64,000 nucleotides of DNA from Congregibacter litoralis KT71 (GCF_000153125.2 NZ_CM002299.1:2417075-2481074), one strand, 5' to 3'; counted from the first letter of the stretch, positions 9,490-19,550 are shown. A program made the numbers and translations. The notes: a model not told the origin generated them from the letters alone.

Positions 9490-10338
9490 TCAGGAGCGGT
9501 TCCTGTAGAGCAGGGCAAAGGCGCCACCGATGGCAGCGCCACTGAGCAGTCCACCCACATGGGCGGCGTTGGCCACGGAAAACCCCAACACATTCACTAG
9601 ACCCACGAGACATACCACCAGCCAGCCCACCATAAACAGCATGATCGGTGTCGCGGGTGCCAGATGCCGCCAACGAGGATTGATCTGTCCTGCCACCCAG
9701 GCAAATCCCAGAAACGCATAGACCACCCCGGACAGTCCCCCAAAGAGCACGGAACCCGAGACCGTATGTTGTGAAAAGTTGGACAGCGCCGCCGTCGCCA
9801 GAAACAGCCCCAGAAGATTGAAACTTCCCAGAGCGCCCTCGATACGTCGCCCCAACTCCCAGCACCAGAGACTGTTGAACACGATGTGCATCAGGCCGAA
9901 GTGCAGAAACGCCGGTGTTACGAGGCGCCAGATCTGCCCCTCTGCCGGGGAAAACACCGGGCGCCCCCCCTGCAGGGTGAAGGGCTCATAGGTGAGAGCC
10001 GCCACCCAGCTTATGGGCGCATTGAGGTATACCAGCAGAAAGCCGCAGATGCTCAGGGCAATAAGCCCCAGGGTGACAGGAGCGCCGGCAATAATGGCGG
10101 GTAAATTTGAAGGCCTTGCTGTGGGCGCCGGTGCGGGGCGCAGGGTCACGCGCAGTTCCCCATCCTGCCAGCGCCGGAGCAGGCTTGCAGCACGCTCGCG
10201 CTCTTCGGGCACGGCAAGGAGTAGCACCTGCGCGCCGTCTTCCTCGACGATGCGATGAGCAATCTTCTGCTGCCAGAGCAATGCGCTGAGAGGGCGCAGA
10301 TCCTCATCAAGAGCGCCGCGATAAAGAGCTTCAGACAT
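9490..10338 (-). CDS. glpG: GlpG-type rhomboid intramembrane serine protease
   Basis: 282 residues. A soluble N-terminal domain (1-75) resembling the GlpG cytosolic domain is followed by a six-helix rhomboid core. The active-site serine lies in GGLSG (Ser203) and the partner histidine in ANAAHVGG (His260); HIVFNSLWCWELGRRIE (about 151-167) carries the His/Asn conserved in helix 2. Cleaves single-pass membrane proteins in the inner membrane. Abuts the nadK stop with no gap, so the two are likely cotranscribed. Confidence 0.93.
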   Translation of the reverse strand: MSEALYRGALDEDLRPLSALLWQQKIAHRIVEEDGAQVLLLAVPEERERAASLLRRWQDGELRVTLRPAPAPTARPSNLPAIIAGAPVTLGLIALSICGFLLVYLNAPISWVAALTYEPFTLQGGRPVFSPAEGQIWRLVTPAFLHFGLMHIVFNSLWCWELGRRIEGALGSFNLLGLFLATAALSNFSQHTVSGSVLFGGLSGVVYAFLGFAWVAGQINPRWRHLAPATPIMLFMVGWLVVCLVGLVNVLGFSVANAAHVGGLLSGAAIGGAFALLYRNRS

Positions 10339-11220
10339 CTAGTCGACCAGCGCGCCGCTCCAGCGCAGCTTATCCCGACAGCTGGCATAAAAACTGTGCC
10401 CCGGGGGATGCAGCAAGGTCAGCACCGCTGGGTTTCGTCGCAGGAGCACCGAGTCACCGGGCCGCGCGGTCATGTTCACCTGACCATCGCAGGTGACCGG
10501 CGGATGGATGCGATTGCGCGCCAGCACATCAATGCGTATCTCGCTATCACCGCGGATGACAATGGGCCGACTGGAAAGGGCGTGGGGAAACATCGGTAGC
10601 ACCAGCAGCGCATCCAGGGACGGATGCATGATTGGCCCGCCGCCGGACAGGGAATAGGCCGTAGACCCGGTGGGCGTGGACACGATGAGGCCATCCGCCC
10701 GCTGACGATTGACAAACTCGTCGTCGATATAAAGCTCAACCTCGATCATCTGAGCCGAGGTGCCGGAGTTAACGACTACGTCGTTGAGGGCATCACCCTC
10801 GGCGACGGTCTCGCCATTGCGCTGCACACTGACGTCGAGGAGAAACCGCTCTTCGCTACTGAAATCGCCACTCATGACCGCGGCGATCTGCTCGCGAACA
10901 CGATCCGGACTGATATCCGTAAGAAACCCCAGGCGCCCGCGGTTGACGCCGAGCATCGGCTTGCCGTACTGGAGCATCTCCCTGGCGGCACTGAGCATGG
11001 AACCATCGCCGCCAAGAACGATGATCAGATCGGCGTGGGCACCGATGCTGTCCCGGGTGTGGGTATCACCGCCGTCGGATGTCAGCTCCCCAAAACGGTC
11101 TTCGAGGAGCAAAGTGGCGCCGGCATCTCGCAAGGCCCCGATCAACTCTTCCAGGACCGTTTCGATGCCTTCCTGGCGACTTCGGCCCACCACCCCAACC
11201 TGGGAAAATACTCCGGGCAT
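10339..11220 (-). CDS. nadK: NAD kinase
   Basis: 293 residues. Phosphorylates NAD to NADP. The GGDGSML motif with the preceding DLIIVL strand (about 65-75), NRGRLGFLTD, and the TPTGSTAYSLSGGGPI active-site loop are diagnostic. I chose the ATG giving MPGVFSQVGVVGRSRQ, the usual NadK N-terminus; an in-frame start 25 codons earlier adds unrelated sequence. Divergent from the DUF3313 lipoprotein gene. Confidence 0.96.
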   Translation of the reverse strand: MPGVFSQVGVVGRSRQEGIETVLEELIGALRDAGATLLLEDRFGELTSDGGDTHTRDSIGAHADLIIVLGGDGSMLSAAREMLQYGKPMLGVNRGRLGFLTDISPDRVREQIAAVMSGDFSSEERFLLDVSVQRNGETVAEGDALNDVVVNSGTSAQMIEVELYIDDEFVNRQRADGLIVSTPTGSTAYSLSGGGPIMHPSLDALLVLPMFPHALSSRPIVIRGDSEIRIDVLARNRIHPPVTCDGQVNMTARPGDSVLLRRNPAVLTLLHPPGHSFYASCRDKLRWSGALVD

Positions 11221-11398
11221 GCAATTCACTCGCGGCAAAGACGCCAGTATACCCAGCCAGACCTGCGCGGGGTATGGCTGCCCGCGCTCGGTCACTCCTC
11301 ACGCGAACCCAGCCCTACTTGCGCTGGGGTCTGACGGTGGCAAACTACGCTTTTGTTTGTGGCCTTACGTTGCCGTTTCAAGACATAGGAACCTGTCC

Positions 11399-12124
11399 AT
11401 GCACGCCATCAAAAAACTGACCCGAGCAATCGCTGTCGCCATCACTCCTCTCGCGCTGCTAAGCGCCTGCGCCGAGCAGCCCAGCATCCAACAGGGCGAA
11501 GGAGCCGAGACCATTTTAGGAGGACTTGCGAAGGTCGATAACTCCAGGGCTGATCTTGCCTATGTCGACCCCAATGCGGATTACGCGCGCTACACCAAGG
11601 TGCTTATCGAGCCCCTGGACCTGGACAATGTCGAAATTGTGCAGCCGGACGCCACCCGCAGCATGGTGAATCGCTATAACCGCGAGTGGGAACTCACCGA
11701 TGAGGATAAGGCCAAGCTCCAGACCGCCTTTAACGACGCCATGGAAAAAGCGTTGCAGGCTGGAGGCGCTTTTGAGATAGCCAGCGATGGCGGCGACGAT
11801 GTAATCCGTCTGGAGGCCATGGTCACGCGCATCGCACCTGTGGCGCCCAAGGATGACATGCAGTCTCGAACGACGGCGCGCTCCACGGTGATCACTCAGG
11901 GTGGCGGCAGCATATCCGTTGCCATCATGTTGGCGGATGGCGACAGCGGGGAACCCCTGGCCATCATCAAAGACTCCCGCAGCAGCATGAACAGCAATAT
12001 GTGGTCTGTGAACAACAGCGTGACTAATATGGCGGAGGTACGGCGCAACTTTAGCAGTTGGGCCAAGCAGATCCACGACGGCCTGCTCGCCATGCAGGCC
12101 CGCGGTAACGCCGCCGCGGAGTAA
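11399..12124 (+). CDS. DUF3313 family lipoprotein
   Basis: 241 residues. Signal peptide with a lipobox ending LLSAC (lipidated Cys about residue 23), then DYARYTKVLIEPLDLDNVEI and WELTDEDKAKLQTAFNDAMEKAL. These match DUF3313, a periplasmic family of unknown function in proteobacteria. The ATG gives a proper n-region (MHAIKKLTR); the much longer open frame upstream is antisense to nadK and not coding. Monocistronic by position, convergent with lipA. Confidence 0.82.
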   Translation: MHAIKKLTRAIAVAITPLALLSACAEQPSIQQGEGAETILGGLAKVDNSRADLAYVDPNADYARYTKVLIEPLDLDNVEIVQPDATRSMVNRYNREWELTDEDKAKLQTAFNDAMEKALQAGGAFEIASDGGDDVIRLEAMVTRIAPVAPKDDMQSRTTARSTVITQGGGSISVAIMLADGDSGEPLAIIKDSRSSMNSNMWSVNNSVTNMAEVRRNFSSWAKQIHDGLLAMQARGNAAAE

Positions 12125-12182
12125 GGCTTAACCCCCGCGAGGGCTGGCGTCTCCCCCGGGTACTGAAGATTAGAGCTCAGGG

Positions 12183-13178
12183 CTAGGCAGGCGTCAGACC
12201 CACATTGTTCTTTTCAAGCACCTGCTCTGCGCGATAGCTCGAACGCACCAGCACGCCGGAAACCACCTCCAGAAATCCCATCTCGAGTCCCCACTCACGG
12301 TAGGTCTCAAACTCCTCTGGCGTGACATAGCGCTCGATGGGATAATGATGAGCCGTCGGCTGGAGATACTGACCAAAGGTCACGATATCAACCTTGGCTC
12401 GGCGGAGGTCTTCCAGGGCTTCTCGAATTTCCTCGTCCGTTTCCCCCAGGCCCAGCATCAGGGAGGTTTTGGTGAGCACGTCGGGGCGGTGCTTTTTGGC
12501 ATGCGCCAATACCTCCAGCGTCTGCTCGTAACCCGCTCTAGGATCCCGCACGGGATGCGTGAGGCGACGCACGGTTTCCACGTTTTGCGCGAACACCTCG
12601 ACCCCACTATCAACAACGGTCTCAACGTCCGCGAGGCTGCCAAGGAAGTCCGGGGTAAGGGCCTCCACCGCTGTAGCGGCGTTCACTTCCTTGACCCGTC
12701 GCACGCAAGCGGCATAGTGCCCTGCCCCTCCGTCGGGGAGGTCATCGCGATTTACCGACGTGAGCACGACATACTTGAGTCCCATGAGTTGAACGGAGCG
12801 CGCGGTGTTATCCGGCTCTTCGCTGTCCAGCCAGCCCCTGGGATTACCGGTGTTAACGGCGCAGAAGCGACAGGCGCGGGTACACACATCGCCCATAAGC
12901 ATGATGGTGGCCGTGCCGGCACTCCAGCACTCGCTCATATTCGGGCACTTGGCCTCTTCACACACCGTGGCCAGACGATGCTCATGAACAATACTCTTAA
13001 CCTGCTCGTAGGTTTCGCCACCGTGGATTCGGGCGCGCAGCCATTTTGGCTTGGGCAACCTGGGCCCGCCGCCGGCGCTGGCCTTGATGCCGTCCTTAAT
13101 CACCGACATTCCACGGTCATTGACGTATTTCTCGCCGCTGGAAACATCTACCACCGGAATTCTTGAACTGCCGCTCAT
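12183..13178 (-). CDS. lipA: lipoyl synthase
   Basis: 331 residues. Radical SAM enzyme that inserts two sulfur atoms into protein-bound octanoyl groups. Both iron-sulfur clusters are visible: the auxiliary set Cys73, Cys78, Cys84 ([12 protein letters not shown]) and the radical SAM set Cys99, Cys103, Cys106 (CTRACRFC). The C-terminal RSSY motif supplies the serine ligand (SSYRAEQ). No lipB is adjacent, unlike the common lipB-lipA order. Convergent with the DUF3313 gene. Confidence 0.97.
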   Translation of the reverse strand: MSGSSRIPVVDVSSGEKYVNDRGMSVIKDGIKASAGGGPRLPKPKWLRARIHGGETYEQVKSIVHEHRLATVCEEAKCPNMSECWSAGTATIMLMGDVCTRACRFCAVNTGNPRGWLDSEEPDNTARSVQLMGLKYVVLTSVNRDDLPDGGAGHYAACVRRVKEVNAATAVEALTPDFLGSLADVETVVDSGVEVFAQNVETVRRLTHPVRDPRAGYEQTLEVLAHAKKHRPDVLTKTSLMLGLGETDEEIREALEDLRRAKVDIVTFGQYLQPTAHHYPIERYVTPEEFETYREWGLEMGFLEVVSGVLVRSSYRAEQVLEKNNVGLTPA

Positions 13179-13274
13179 GATTTCCCTGTCACTTAGAATA
13201 AGCGGCGATTATAACGCGATAGCGTCTGCGGCACCGCCGCCCGGGTTTCTTCCCAGGCGCCCAGACGGCTTCCA

Positions 13275-13862
13275 TCAATCGTCGCAGAGGAGTCGCATCT
13301 TGACCGCTGCCAGTTCCGCAGCCTCGATCGTTGCCGCGTTGACCACAGCGTCCTTTGCGGCGGCACACTCGCTGGCCTCTTCGGCACTCTCCTCGGCCAG
13401 GGCCTCAACAACGCTCGCGTTAGCGGCCTCACAGAACCCGTCACTGACGCGACGCAGATTCGCGGTTTCTCCCGCTCGCTCCACGGCGACACAGTCGCCG
13501 ATGCGGATCTCACGCTGATCCGTCACCACTTGCATCTCGCCTGCGGCACCGGTCAACGCAACGTTGTAAACCATGCCACGGGTGTCACCCTGCGCTGCGC
13601 CGGACAGGGCGCTCCCCGCTGCGGCGCCGATCAACGCGTTGCGGGTTTTCTTACTGGACTTCTTGCCCCGGGCGGATGCGAGACCCAGGGCACCGCCGAC
13701 TACCGCGCCTCGGGGTACGGCCCCCGAATTCAGATCAAGCTGCTGACCGCCGGTCACCACCCCGTATTGCACCGAAACAGACTGCCCCGCACGCTGCGCA
13801 TGGACGAGGGGTACGGCCACACAAAGACTTAGAATCAGTGTTACAAAAAACCTGCAAGTCAT
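13275..13862 (-). CDS. secreted glycine-zipper protein of unknown function
   Basis: 195 residues. Signal peptide (FFVTLILSLCVAVPLVHA), then a glycine-rich stretch (about 48-95: PRGAVVGGALGLASARG, NALIGAAAGSALSGAAQG) resembling the glycine zipper of SlyB/OmpA-like envelope proteins. An alanine-rich helical C-terminus with several Cys (C123, C143, about C165, C192) follows; these could form disulfides. Probably periplasmic or outer-membrane associated. I do not recognise a named family for the C-terminal half. Confidence 0.7.
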   Translation of the reverse strand: MTCRFFVTLILSLCVAVPLVHAQRAGQSVSVQYGVVTGGQQLDLNSGAVPRGAVVGGALGLASARGKKSSKKTRNALIGAAAGSALSGAAQGDTRGMVYNVALTGAAGEMQVVTDQREIRIGDCVAVERAGETANLRRVSDGFCEAANASVVEALAEESAEEASECAAAKDAVVNAATIEAAELAAVKMRLLCDD

Positions 13863-13882
13863 TATAAATACTCAATTTTTAT

Positions 13883-15403
13883 TTAAAATTCCCACTCAAG
13901 ATAAAGCATGTTGGCGTTCGAGCCGCCGTCCACGTTTTTGTAGTAGTTGGAACTCGCAAAGATGCCTGAGCGGTGGTGCACATAAAAGCCCGCAAACAGA
14001 TTTCTCATGCTGTCCACGCGCAGCAGGTCCCCCACGGACACATCGAGACTAAACTCCAGATAATGTAGCAGATGGCTCTCACGGCGGTTTTTACGGGCCG
14101 CTTTTTCCTGCTCCAGGGCGGGCACGCGCCCTGTGTAGGAAACACCATTAGAGAACCCCACACGAGTCTCCACGGAATCGGACCAGGGGAATTGCCTAAA
14201 AAGCGCCTTAAAGGCAAAAACCCCCTCCCAAAAATCATCCTGAAGATTGTTTTCAAAGCGACGCCCCAGACCGAGCTGCAACCAGCCCTCGATGGGAAGC
14301 GTCACCATGCGTTCCGTCAGCTGTCGGCTGACAAAAACACTGGCGAGCTCCGTATCCAGATCGCTACAGCCGATATCCCCCTGCAGGATCTCTACAAACT
14401 TGACCTCCGTGGAGCAGCCGTAGGCCGCACGCACTGCGCTGCGTCGCGCATTGTTCGTGACAAAATTGAAGTCTTCATCCCCCAACGGCAGCTTCTCGCC
14501 ACCGAACTCGTAGCGGTAGCCAAACTGCAGACTGCTGCCCCTATCCCGGGCGACGATGGGGCTGGCGCCGATGTCTCCGCCATAGCCTCGATACGCCAGG
14601 TTTAGGTTAAATTGATGATGTCGACCGACGGCATAGCGGCCCGCGACGCCCACGCCCCAGATGCTCCCATCCTCCAGGGTATAGGCGGGGCGAGTGTCCG
14701 TGACCTCATCTTCCCGGACGCCGTAGTAATAATCCGCTTTACCCGCCGCCAGTGTGTTGTACTCCGCCCAGGGCTCGAGCTGCCATCGATTACCGCGAAA
14801 AACCTTTGCCCAACGTGCGCGGACTTCACCGCCATGGTGAACACCGTGAGCATCCTGACGGAGCTGCAGAGAAAAGCGTCCGAAGTCTGTCTTGCGCGTG
14901 AGTTCCAGACCGGCCTCCACGGTGTTCTTGCGCACCATGCCTTTGAGGGCGTCATCATTAGGGCGTACGGCACCGGTCTCATAAAAAAAAGAATGGTCGT
15001 TGTAACCCTGGATGTAGTAACTGGCGAAAAGATCAAGCTGCCAGGCGGAAGTGTCCACCGCATGCCAGCCAAAATCGGTGCTGTCCAAAAAGAGATGCTT
15101 GCCGCTATAGGTAAACAAGGGAACCAGATCCGTACCGCTCGCCTCCTCGCCCGCGTAGATCACGTCCTCGAGAATGTATGCAAAGCCAAAGGACCATTCT
15201 TGGCTGCGATCCTCCGGGTCCAGACTGCGAAGATCGCCCAGGCCCCATGCTATGCCGGGATATGCGGGGAGTAGCAAGGCAAGGCAAACGCAGGCGGCGC
15301 ATTGTAAGGCCTGGCGAAGCTTTCGCGGTTTTTGCGGCTGCCGCCAGCGCCAAGGACAGCATGGCTGCCGTGCCCCAACGACTGCAGTGTTTTTCAAAAA
15401 CAT
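13883..15403 (-). CDS. MipA/OmpV-like outer membrane beta-barrel protein
   Basis: 506 residues. After a basic N-terminus and hydrophobic segment (AACVCLALLLPAYPGIAWG) the mature part alternates aromatic strands. It has the MipA-like opening FGFAYILEDVIYAGEE followed by LVPLFTYSGKHLFLDSTDFGW, and ends in an aromatic residue (LEWEF), as barrel proteins do. It is longer than typical MipA/OmpV (about 250), as if a second barrel portion had been added after about residue 270. The first 40 residues are poorly like a signal peptide and the start may be later. Substrate unknown. Confidence 0.7.
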   Translation of the reverse strand: MFLKNTAVVGARQPCCPWRWRQPQKPRKLRQALQCAACVCLALLLPAYPGIAWGLGDLRSLDPEDRSQEWSFGFAYILEDVIYAGEEASGTDLVPLFTYSGKHLFLDSTDFGWHAVDTSAWQLDLFASYYIQGYNDHSFFYETGAVRPNDDALKGMVRKNTVEAGLELTRKTDFGRFSLQLRQDAHGVHHGGEVRARWAKVFRGNRWQLEPWAEYNTLAAGKADYYYGVREDEVTDTRPAYTLEDGSIWGVGVAGRYAVGRHHQFNLNLAYRGYGGDIGASPIVARDRGSSLQFGYRYEFGGEKLPLGDEDFNFVTNNARRSAVRAAYGCSTEVKFVEILQGDIGCSDLDTELASVFVSRQLTERMVTLPIEGWLQLGLGRRFENNLQDDFWEGVFAFKALFRQFPWSDSVETRVGFSNGVSYTGRVPALEQEKAARKNRRESHLLHYLEFSLDVSVGDLLRVDSMRNLFAGFYVHHRSGIFASSNYYKNVDGGSNANMLYLEWEF

Positions 15404-15602
15404 GACTCTAGAACTGATCGCCTGATCGTGAAACTCACGGTAATTAACACAAACTCATGAACAAACTAACCGCAATCAATGGCGCAGTTGCTCTCCCCTA
15501 CCCTCGCGTCACGGTCACCGTTTAAAGACGCGCGGGCGATTATAGAGTGAAAGCTGCGCATTTAGCGGTATCCTTGAGGCACAATTTTTCAGGAGCCTCC
15601 GT

Positions 15603-16247
15603 GTGAGCTACCGACTGTTTTTTGCCTTCCGTGTTTTGTTTGTTTGCCTCCTCGCTTTTTTCACCGCAGCCTGCTCCACAAACTCCACCATTACCCGCTC
15701 CTACGCCGACCCCCTCCTGAAGAAGCTCGATCTCAATGGCGTGCTTGTGCTTGGTGTCGCGCAAAACCGCGAGAACCAGATCGTTTTTGAGAATATGTTC
15801 GTCAAAGCTCTCGCCACCCATGGCGTGAATGCGGTGGCGGCCCACAGTCTGTTGCCTGACAGGGAGCTCACGGCCGATGACGTCATCGACGCTGCCAAGG
15901 CCCATGCCCTGGATACCGTACTGGTCACGCGGTATATCGGCGCAAGCACCGACGAGGTGTATCACCCGGGCACCATCTATTACGGCGTGACGCCGATGTA
16001 TGGCGCGGGTTACTACGGCGGATTCCCGGGCTACTACGGACACGCCTACGAGGTGGCCTATCAGCAACCGGTCTGGACCTCCAACACCACCCACGAGGTC
16101 ATCGCCGACCTCTATATTGCTGACACCCATGAACATATGTGGCAGGCGGTATCCGACACCATCAAAGCCGGCTCCACGGACAGGCTGCGCCACGACATCA
16201 TTGCCTCCCTGATTGGAGACCTGAAAGATCAGGGTTTACTCAAATAG
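15603..16247 (+). CDS. putative lipoprotein of unknown function
   Basis: 214 residues from a GTG start with a clear ribosome site (CAGGAG 5-6 bases ahead). Signal peptide with lipobox FFTAAC gives a lipoprotein. The mature part has LLKKLDLNGVLVLGVAQNRENQIVFENMFVKAL, a Rossmann-like pattern also seen in DUF4136-type lipoproteins, and a Gly/Tyr-rich loop (YGAGYYGGFPGYYG). No catalytic residues are recognised. Divergent from the MipA-like gene and followed by a strong bidirectional terminator. Confidence 0.75.
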   Translation: MSYRLFFAFRVLFVCLLAFFTAACSTNSTITRSYADPLLKKLDLNGVLVLGVAQNRENQIVFENMFVKALATHGVNAVAAHSLLPDRELTADDVIDAAKAHALDTVLVTRYIGASTDEVYHPGTIYYGVTPMYGAGYYGGFPGYYGHAYEVAYQQPVWTSNTTHEVIADLYIADTHEHMWQAVSDTIKAGSTDRLRHDIIASLIGDLKDQGLLK

Positions 16248-16252
16248 CGCAA

Positions 16253-16292
16253 TAAAAAAAGCCCGGGTGTTTCAGCACCCGGGCTCTTTTCT
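16253..16292. terminator. bidirectional rho-independent terminator
   Basis: Perfect 9-bp stem GCCCGGGTG / CACCCGGGC with a six-base loop, preceded by a run of seven A and followed by TCTTTTCT. It can end the lipoprotein transcript on the plus strand and the convergent sulfatase transcript on the minus strand. Confidence 0.9.
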
Positions 16293-16304
16293 CACCAATG
16301 CAGC

Positions 16305-17879
16305 TTAGTTTTGAATCGATAGATCCATCAAACGCTGCAGGCTACCCATGGCTTTTTGTCTTTCGAGGGTGCCGTAACCGATGTTACTGGCGCTGAGTGA
16401 CCCGCCCGCTTGAAAGGGGAAGTCCTGAATGGTCGCAAAGAAACGCTGAACAAAGCCCTGGGCCGGAACCATGAGCCACATATTATCAGCGTACCAGCGG
16501 ACGTACATGCCGGACTCGGTGTACGCACTTTCAAAGGGATCTGCGCGGAGATTGGTGATCACGGGCCAGGCCGGTGTCTCCCGGTAAGCTTCATTGATGG
16601 GGCCGCGCTCAATGGCAAAAGCGACTTTCCAATCATCAACACGGATGGCGTTGAGCATACCGCTGGCGGCAAAATACATGATTTCACGGCGGGGGCCTTT
16701 GTCCGTCTCACCTTCAAAGTACGGCTTGAAGTTGTAGCCATCGAGGTGAACGCGGAACTGCTTGCCATTGGCGCGCATACCCTCTTCAGAGGCGAGCTTT
16801 TCCTTGACGTCAGGCACACCGGCGGCAGCCAGGAGCGTCGGCATCCAGTCTTCCTGGCTCATAATGTCGTTGTAGATAGTGCCCGGCTTGATGGTGCCCG
16901 GCCACTTGACCATTTGAGGCACACGCATGCCACCCTCCCAGGTGGTGCCTTTTTCGCCGCGGTAGGGTGACGCACCGCCATCGGGCCAGGTGAACTTCTC
17001 GGCGCCGTTGTCCGTCGAGAAGATAACAATCGTGTTGTCGTCTACCCCCAGGGTCTCCAATTCTTCGAGGAAGCTGCCGACCATGTCATCGAGCTCCGCC
17101 ATACCATCGGCATAAAGGCTGATACCTGTCTTGCCACGGTATTTTTCCTGCAGGTGCGTCCAGACATGCATGCGGGTGAAGTTCATCCACACAAAAAACG
17201 GCTTATCCTCATTCACCGCCGCCGCCATAAACTTCTTCGCAGCCCCGCCGAACTCCTGATCGACGGTTTCCATACGCTTGCGCGTGAGGGGACCCGTATC
17301 TTCAATCTTGCCGTCTGCATAGGCATGGAGCACACCGCGAGGGCCGAATTTCTCATGGAATGCCGGATCTTTGGGGTAGTAGTAGGTCTCGGGCTCCTCC
17401 TCGGCGTTGAGGTGGTAAAGATTGCCGAAAAACTCATCAAAACCATGGTTGGTGGGCAGGTGCCTGTCCTGGTCACCGAGGTGGTTCTTTCCGAATTGAC
17501 CCGTCTTGTAACCCTGGTCCTTCAGAAGGTCGGCGATGGTGGGCGCCCAGTCGGGGATGCCCTGATCGCTACCTGGCATGCCGATGGTCAGCAGGCCTGT
17601 ACGGAAAGGCTGCTGCCCCAGGATAAAGGAGGCTCGACCCGCGGTGCAGGACTGCTGCGCATACATATCAGTGAACAGCGCGCCTTCGTTGGCGATGGAG
17701 TCGATATTCGGAGTTTGATACCCCATGCCCCCGCGATTGTAGGCGCTGGTATTCCAAACCCCCACATCATCGCCCCACAACACCAGAATATTGGGCTTGT
17801 CAGCGGCAAACGACGCCACACTGAACACCCAGGTCACCGCGGCCAGCGTTGCCATGGCGAGAATTTTGAGCTTGAACAT
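16305..17879 (-). CDS. secreted sulfatase (arylsulfatase family)
   Basis: 524 residues with a signal peptide (LAMATLAAVTWVFSVASFAA). Catalytic features of the type I sulfatase/alkaline phosphatase superfamily: metal ligands Asp37 and Asp38 (LVLWGDDVG), and the formylglycine site Cys78-Thr-Ala-Gly-Arg82, which fits C-x-(P/A)-x-R. The conserved FGKNHLGD, and STDNGAEKFTWPDGG later, supply further ligands. Cleaves sulfate esters in the periplasm after maturation of Cys78 by a formylglycine-generating enzyme, which is not encoded here. The natural substrate is not evident; algal sulfated glycans or small aryl sulfates are possible. Confidence 0.9.
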   Translation of the reverse strand: MFKLKILAMATLAAVTWVFSVASFAADKPNILVLWGDDVGVWNTSAYNRGGMGYQTPNIDSIANEGALFTDMYAQQSCTAGRASFILGQQPFRTGLLTIGMPGSDQGIPDWAPTIADLLKDQGYKTGQFGKNHLGDQDRHLPTNHGFDEFFGNLYHLNAEEEPETYYYPKDPAFHEKFGPRGVLHAYADGKIEDTGPLTRKRMETVDQEFGGAAKKFMAAAVNEDKPFFVWMNFTRMHVWTHLQEKYRGKTGISLYADGMAELDDMVGSFLEELETLGVDDNTIVIFSTDNGAEKFTWPDGGASPYRGEKGTTWEGGMRVPQMVKWPGTIKPGTIYNDIMSQEDWMPTLLAAAGVPDVKEKLASEEGMRANGKQFRVHLDGYNFKPYFEGETDKGPRREIMYFAASGMLNAIRVDDWKVAFAIERGPINEAYRETPAWPVITNLRADPFESAYTESGMYVRWYADNMWLMVPAQGFVQRFFATIQDFPFQAGGSLSASNIGYGTLERQKAMGSLQRLMDLSIQN

Positions 17880-18109
17880 AGTCGTGATCTCTACTTGATT
17901 GACGGAATTGGGCCTTGATTAACGACGCGACCCTGGGAGTCCTGCGCCGCGGTGACAGCGTTCCTGCGATCACCACACGAGTATATCGGCGCCCACCGCG
18001 ATGGCAATGTCATGGAGCACGGATAGTTTTTCCAGCCCCGCAGACAAAAGTGCTGCGCTGCCTAGCGACACCGGCCCCAAGGCCTCTTAAGCCCTCCTTC
18101 AGTCGATCG

Positions 18110-19255
18110 TCAGTCAGCGATAAGTGATCGTCCGATAATCAGCTTCATCACCTCACTGGTGCCCCCATAGATACGCTGTACCCGGGAGTCCGCGAAAGCG
18201 CGGGCAACAGGGTACTCCCACATATAGCCGTATCCTCCGTGGAGCTGGACGCATTCATCGACGATGCGACACTGCAGCTCCGATCCCAGGAGCTTGGCTT
18301 TTGAGGCAGTTACCGTATCCAACTGTCCCGCTACCAGAAGTTCCAGACAACGATCCATAAACACCTGAGCGCTGGTGAGTTCCGTGTCCAGCTCCGCGAG
18401 CTTGAATTGCGTGTTCTGGAGGGCGGCGATGGGCTTACCGAAGGCTTGCCGTTCTTTGACGTAGTCAATGGTCTGGCGGAGGCAAACCTCGGAAGCGGCC
18501 ATAGCCATAATGCCGATGGAGAGTCGCTCCTGGGGCAACTCCTGCATGAGGTATACAAAGCCCTTGCCCTCTTCGCCGAGAAGATTTTCCCTCGGCACAC
18601 GGACATCGCTGAAAAAGAGTTCCGAGGTGTCCTGGGCTTTCATACCGACCTTCTCAAGATTACGGCCCTTCTCAAAGCCCGCGCGATCCGCCTCCACCAG
18701 TATCAGGCTGGTACCCGCCGCGCCTGCCTCAGGGTCGGTTTTACAGACCACAACGACCAGATCTGCGTGCTGTCCGTTGGTAATAAAGGTTTTGGAGCCG
18801 TTGATGACGTACTCGTCGCCGTCGGCGACGGCGTGAGTGCGGATACCCTGAAGGTCCGAGCCCGTGCCCGGCTCCGTCATGGCGATGGCCGTTACCATGT
18901 CGCCCCGCACACAGGCGGCGATGTATTTTTCTTTTTGCGCATCGCTCCCGTAGCGCATGAGATAGGGAACAACGATATCGCTGTGCACGCCCCACCCGAG
19001 GCCTGTGCACCCCGACCGAGACACCTCCTCATCGATGATGGCGTTGTAGCGAAAATCCGCTCCTGCACCGCCATAGACTTCCGGCGCCTGGGGAACCAGG
19101 TAGCCCTGAGCGCCCGCTTTGCGCCACAGCTCCCGATCAACCTGCCCGTCCTTCTCCCACTGCCCGTGAAAGGGCACCACCTCCGTTTCCAGAAAGCGTC
19201 GAACGTTACTGCGAAACAGTTCGTGCTCTTCATCAAATACTGTTCTAGGGATCAT
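18110..19255 (-). CDS. acyl-CoA dehydrogenase
   Basis: 381 residues. Flavoprotein that oxidises acyl-CoA to 2-enoyl-CoA. Family signatures: AMTEPGTGSDLQGIRTHA (FAD/substrate loop, about 126-143) and the C-terminal IYGGTSEVMKLIIGRSL. The residue after Tyr in that motif is Gly, not the Glu that is the base in medium-chain enzymes. A Glu in LPQERLSIG instead matches the isovaleryl/long-chain type base position (family knowledge). Start is the ATG with GGAG 11 bases upstream. Divergent from propionyl-CoA synthase across a 295-base region with an inverted repeat, suggesting shared control. Confidence 0.92.
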   Translation of the reverse strand: MIPRTVFDEEHELFRSNVRRFLETEVVPFHGQWEKDGQVDRELWRKAGAQGYLVPQAPEVYGGAGADFRYNAIIDEEVSRSGCTGLGWGVHSDIVVPYLMRYGSDAQKEKYIAACVRGDMVTAIAMTEPGTGSDLQGIRTHAVADGDEYVINGSKTFITNGQHADLVVVVCKTDPEAGAAGTSLILVEADRAGFEKGRNLEKVGMKAQDTSELFFSDVRVPRENLLGEEGKGFVYLMQELPQERLSIGIMAMAASEVCLRQTIDYVKERQAFGKPIAALQNTQFKLAELDTELTSAQVFMDRCLELLVAGQLDTVTASKAKLLGSELQCRIVDECVQLHGGYGYMWEYPVARAFADSRVQRIYGGTSEVMKLIIGRSLIAD

Positions 19256-19550
19256 CTGGCTACTCCGAAAAAAACCGACCACCTGTCGTGACGACGAGGC
19301 CTCAACAAGCTTTGGCGGACGATGTTACCGCCGAGCCTGGCCCATAAGCATTGACCCGAACGCTCAGCATCGCTGACCGTAGGTGACAGAAGGGACCTAA
19401 ACCCCCATTGATCCAATGGTCTTTTGGGGTTGTAATCTCTAGGTAGACAGAATGCGGGCACTCTGATTTTCAAAGCAGATTTCCAGAGCGGAATACCAGA
19501 GCGCTGCCAGAATGCGATAAAAAAAATAATGTGAGAATTGAGGGGGCAGC
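19256..19550. promoter_or_regulatory. divergent control region between acyl-CoA dehydrogenase and propionyl-CoA synthase
   Basis: 295 bases with no gene. Contains a perfect inverted repeat at 19405-19419 (CCATTG, ATC, CAATGG), a good operator candidate, and a weaker TTCC-N5-GGAA pair near 19480. The propionyl-CoA synthase GTG is preceded by AGGGGG. No promoter hexamers are convincing. Confidence 0.5.
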
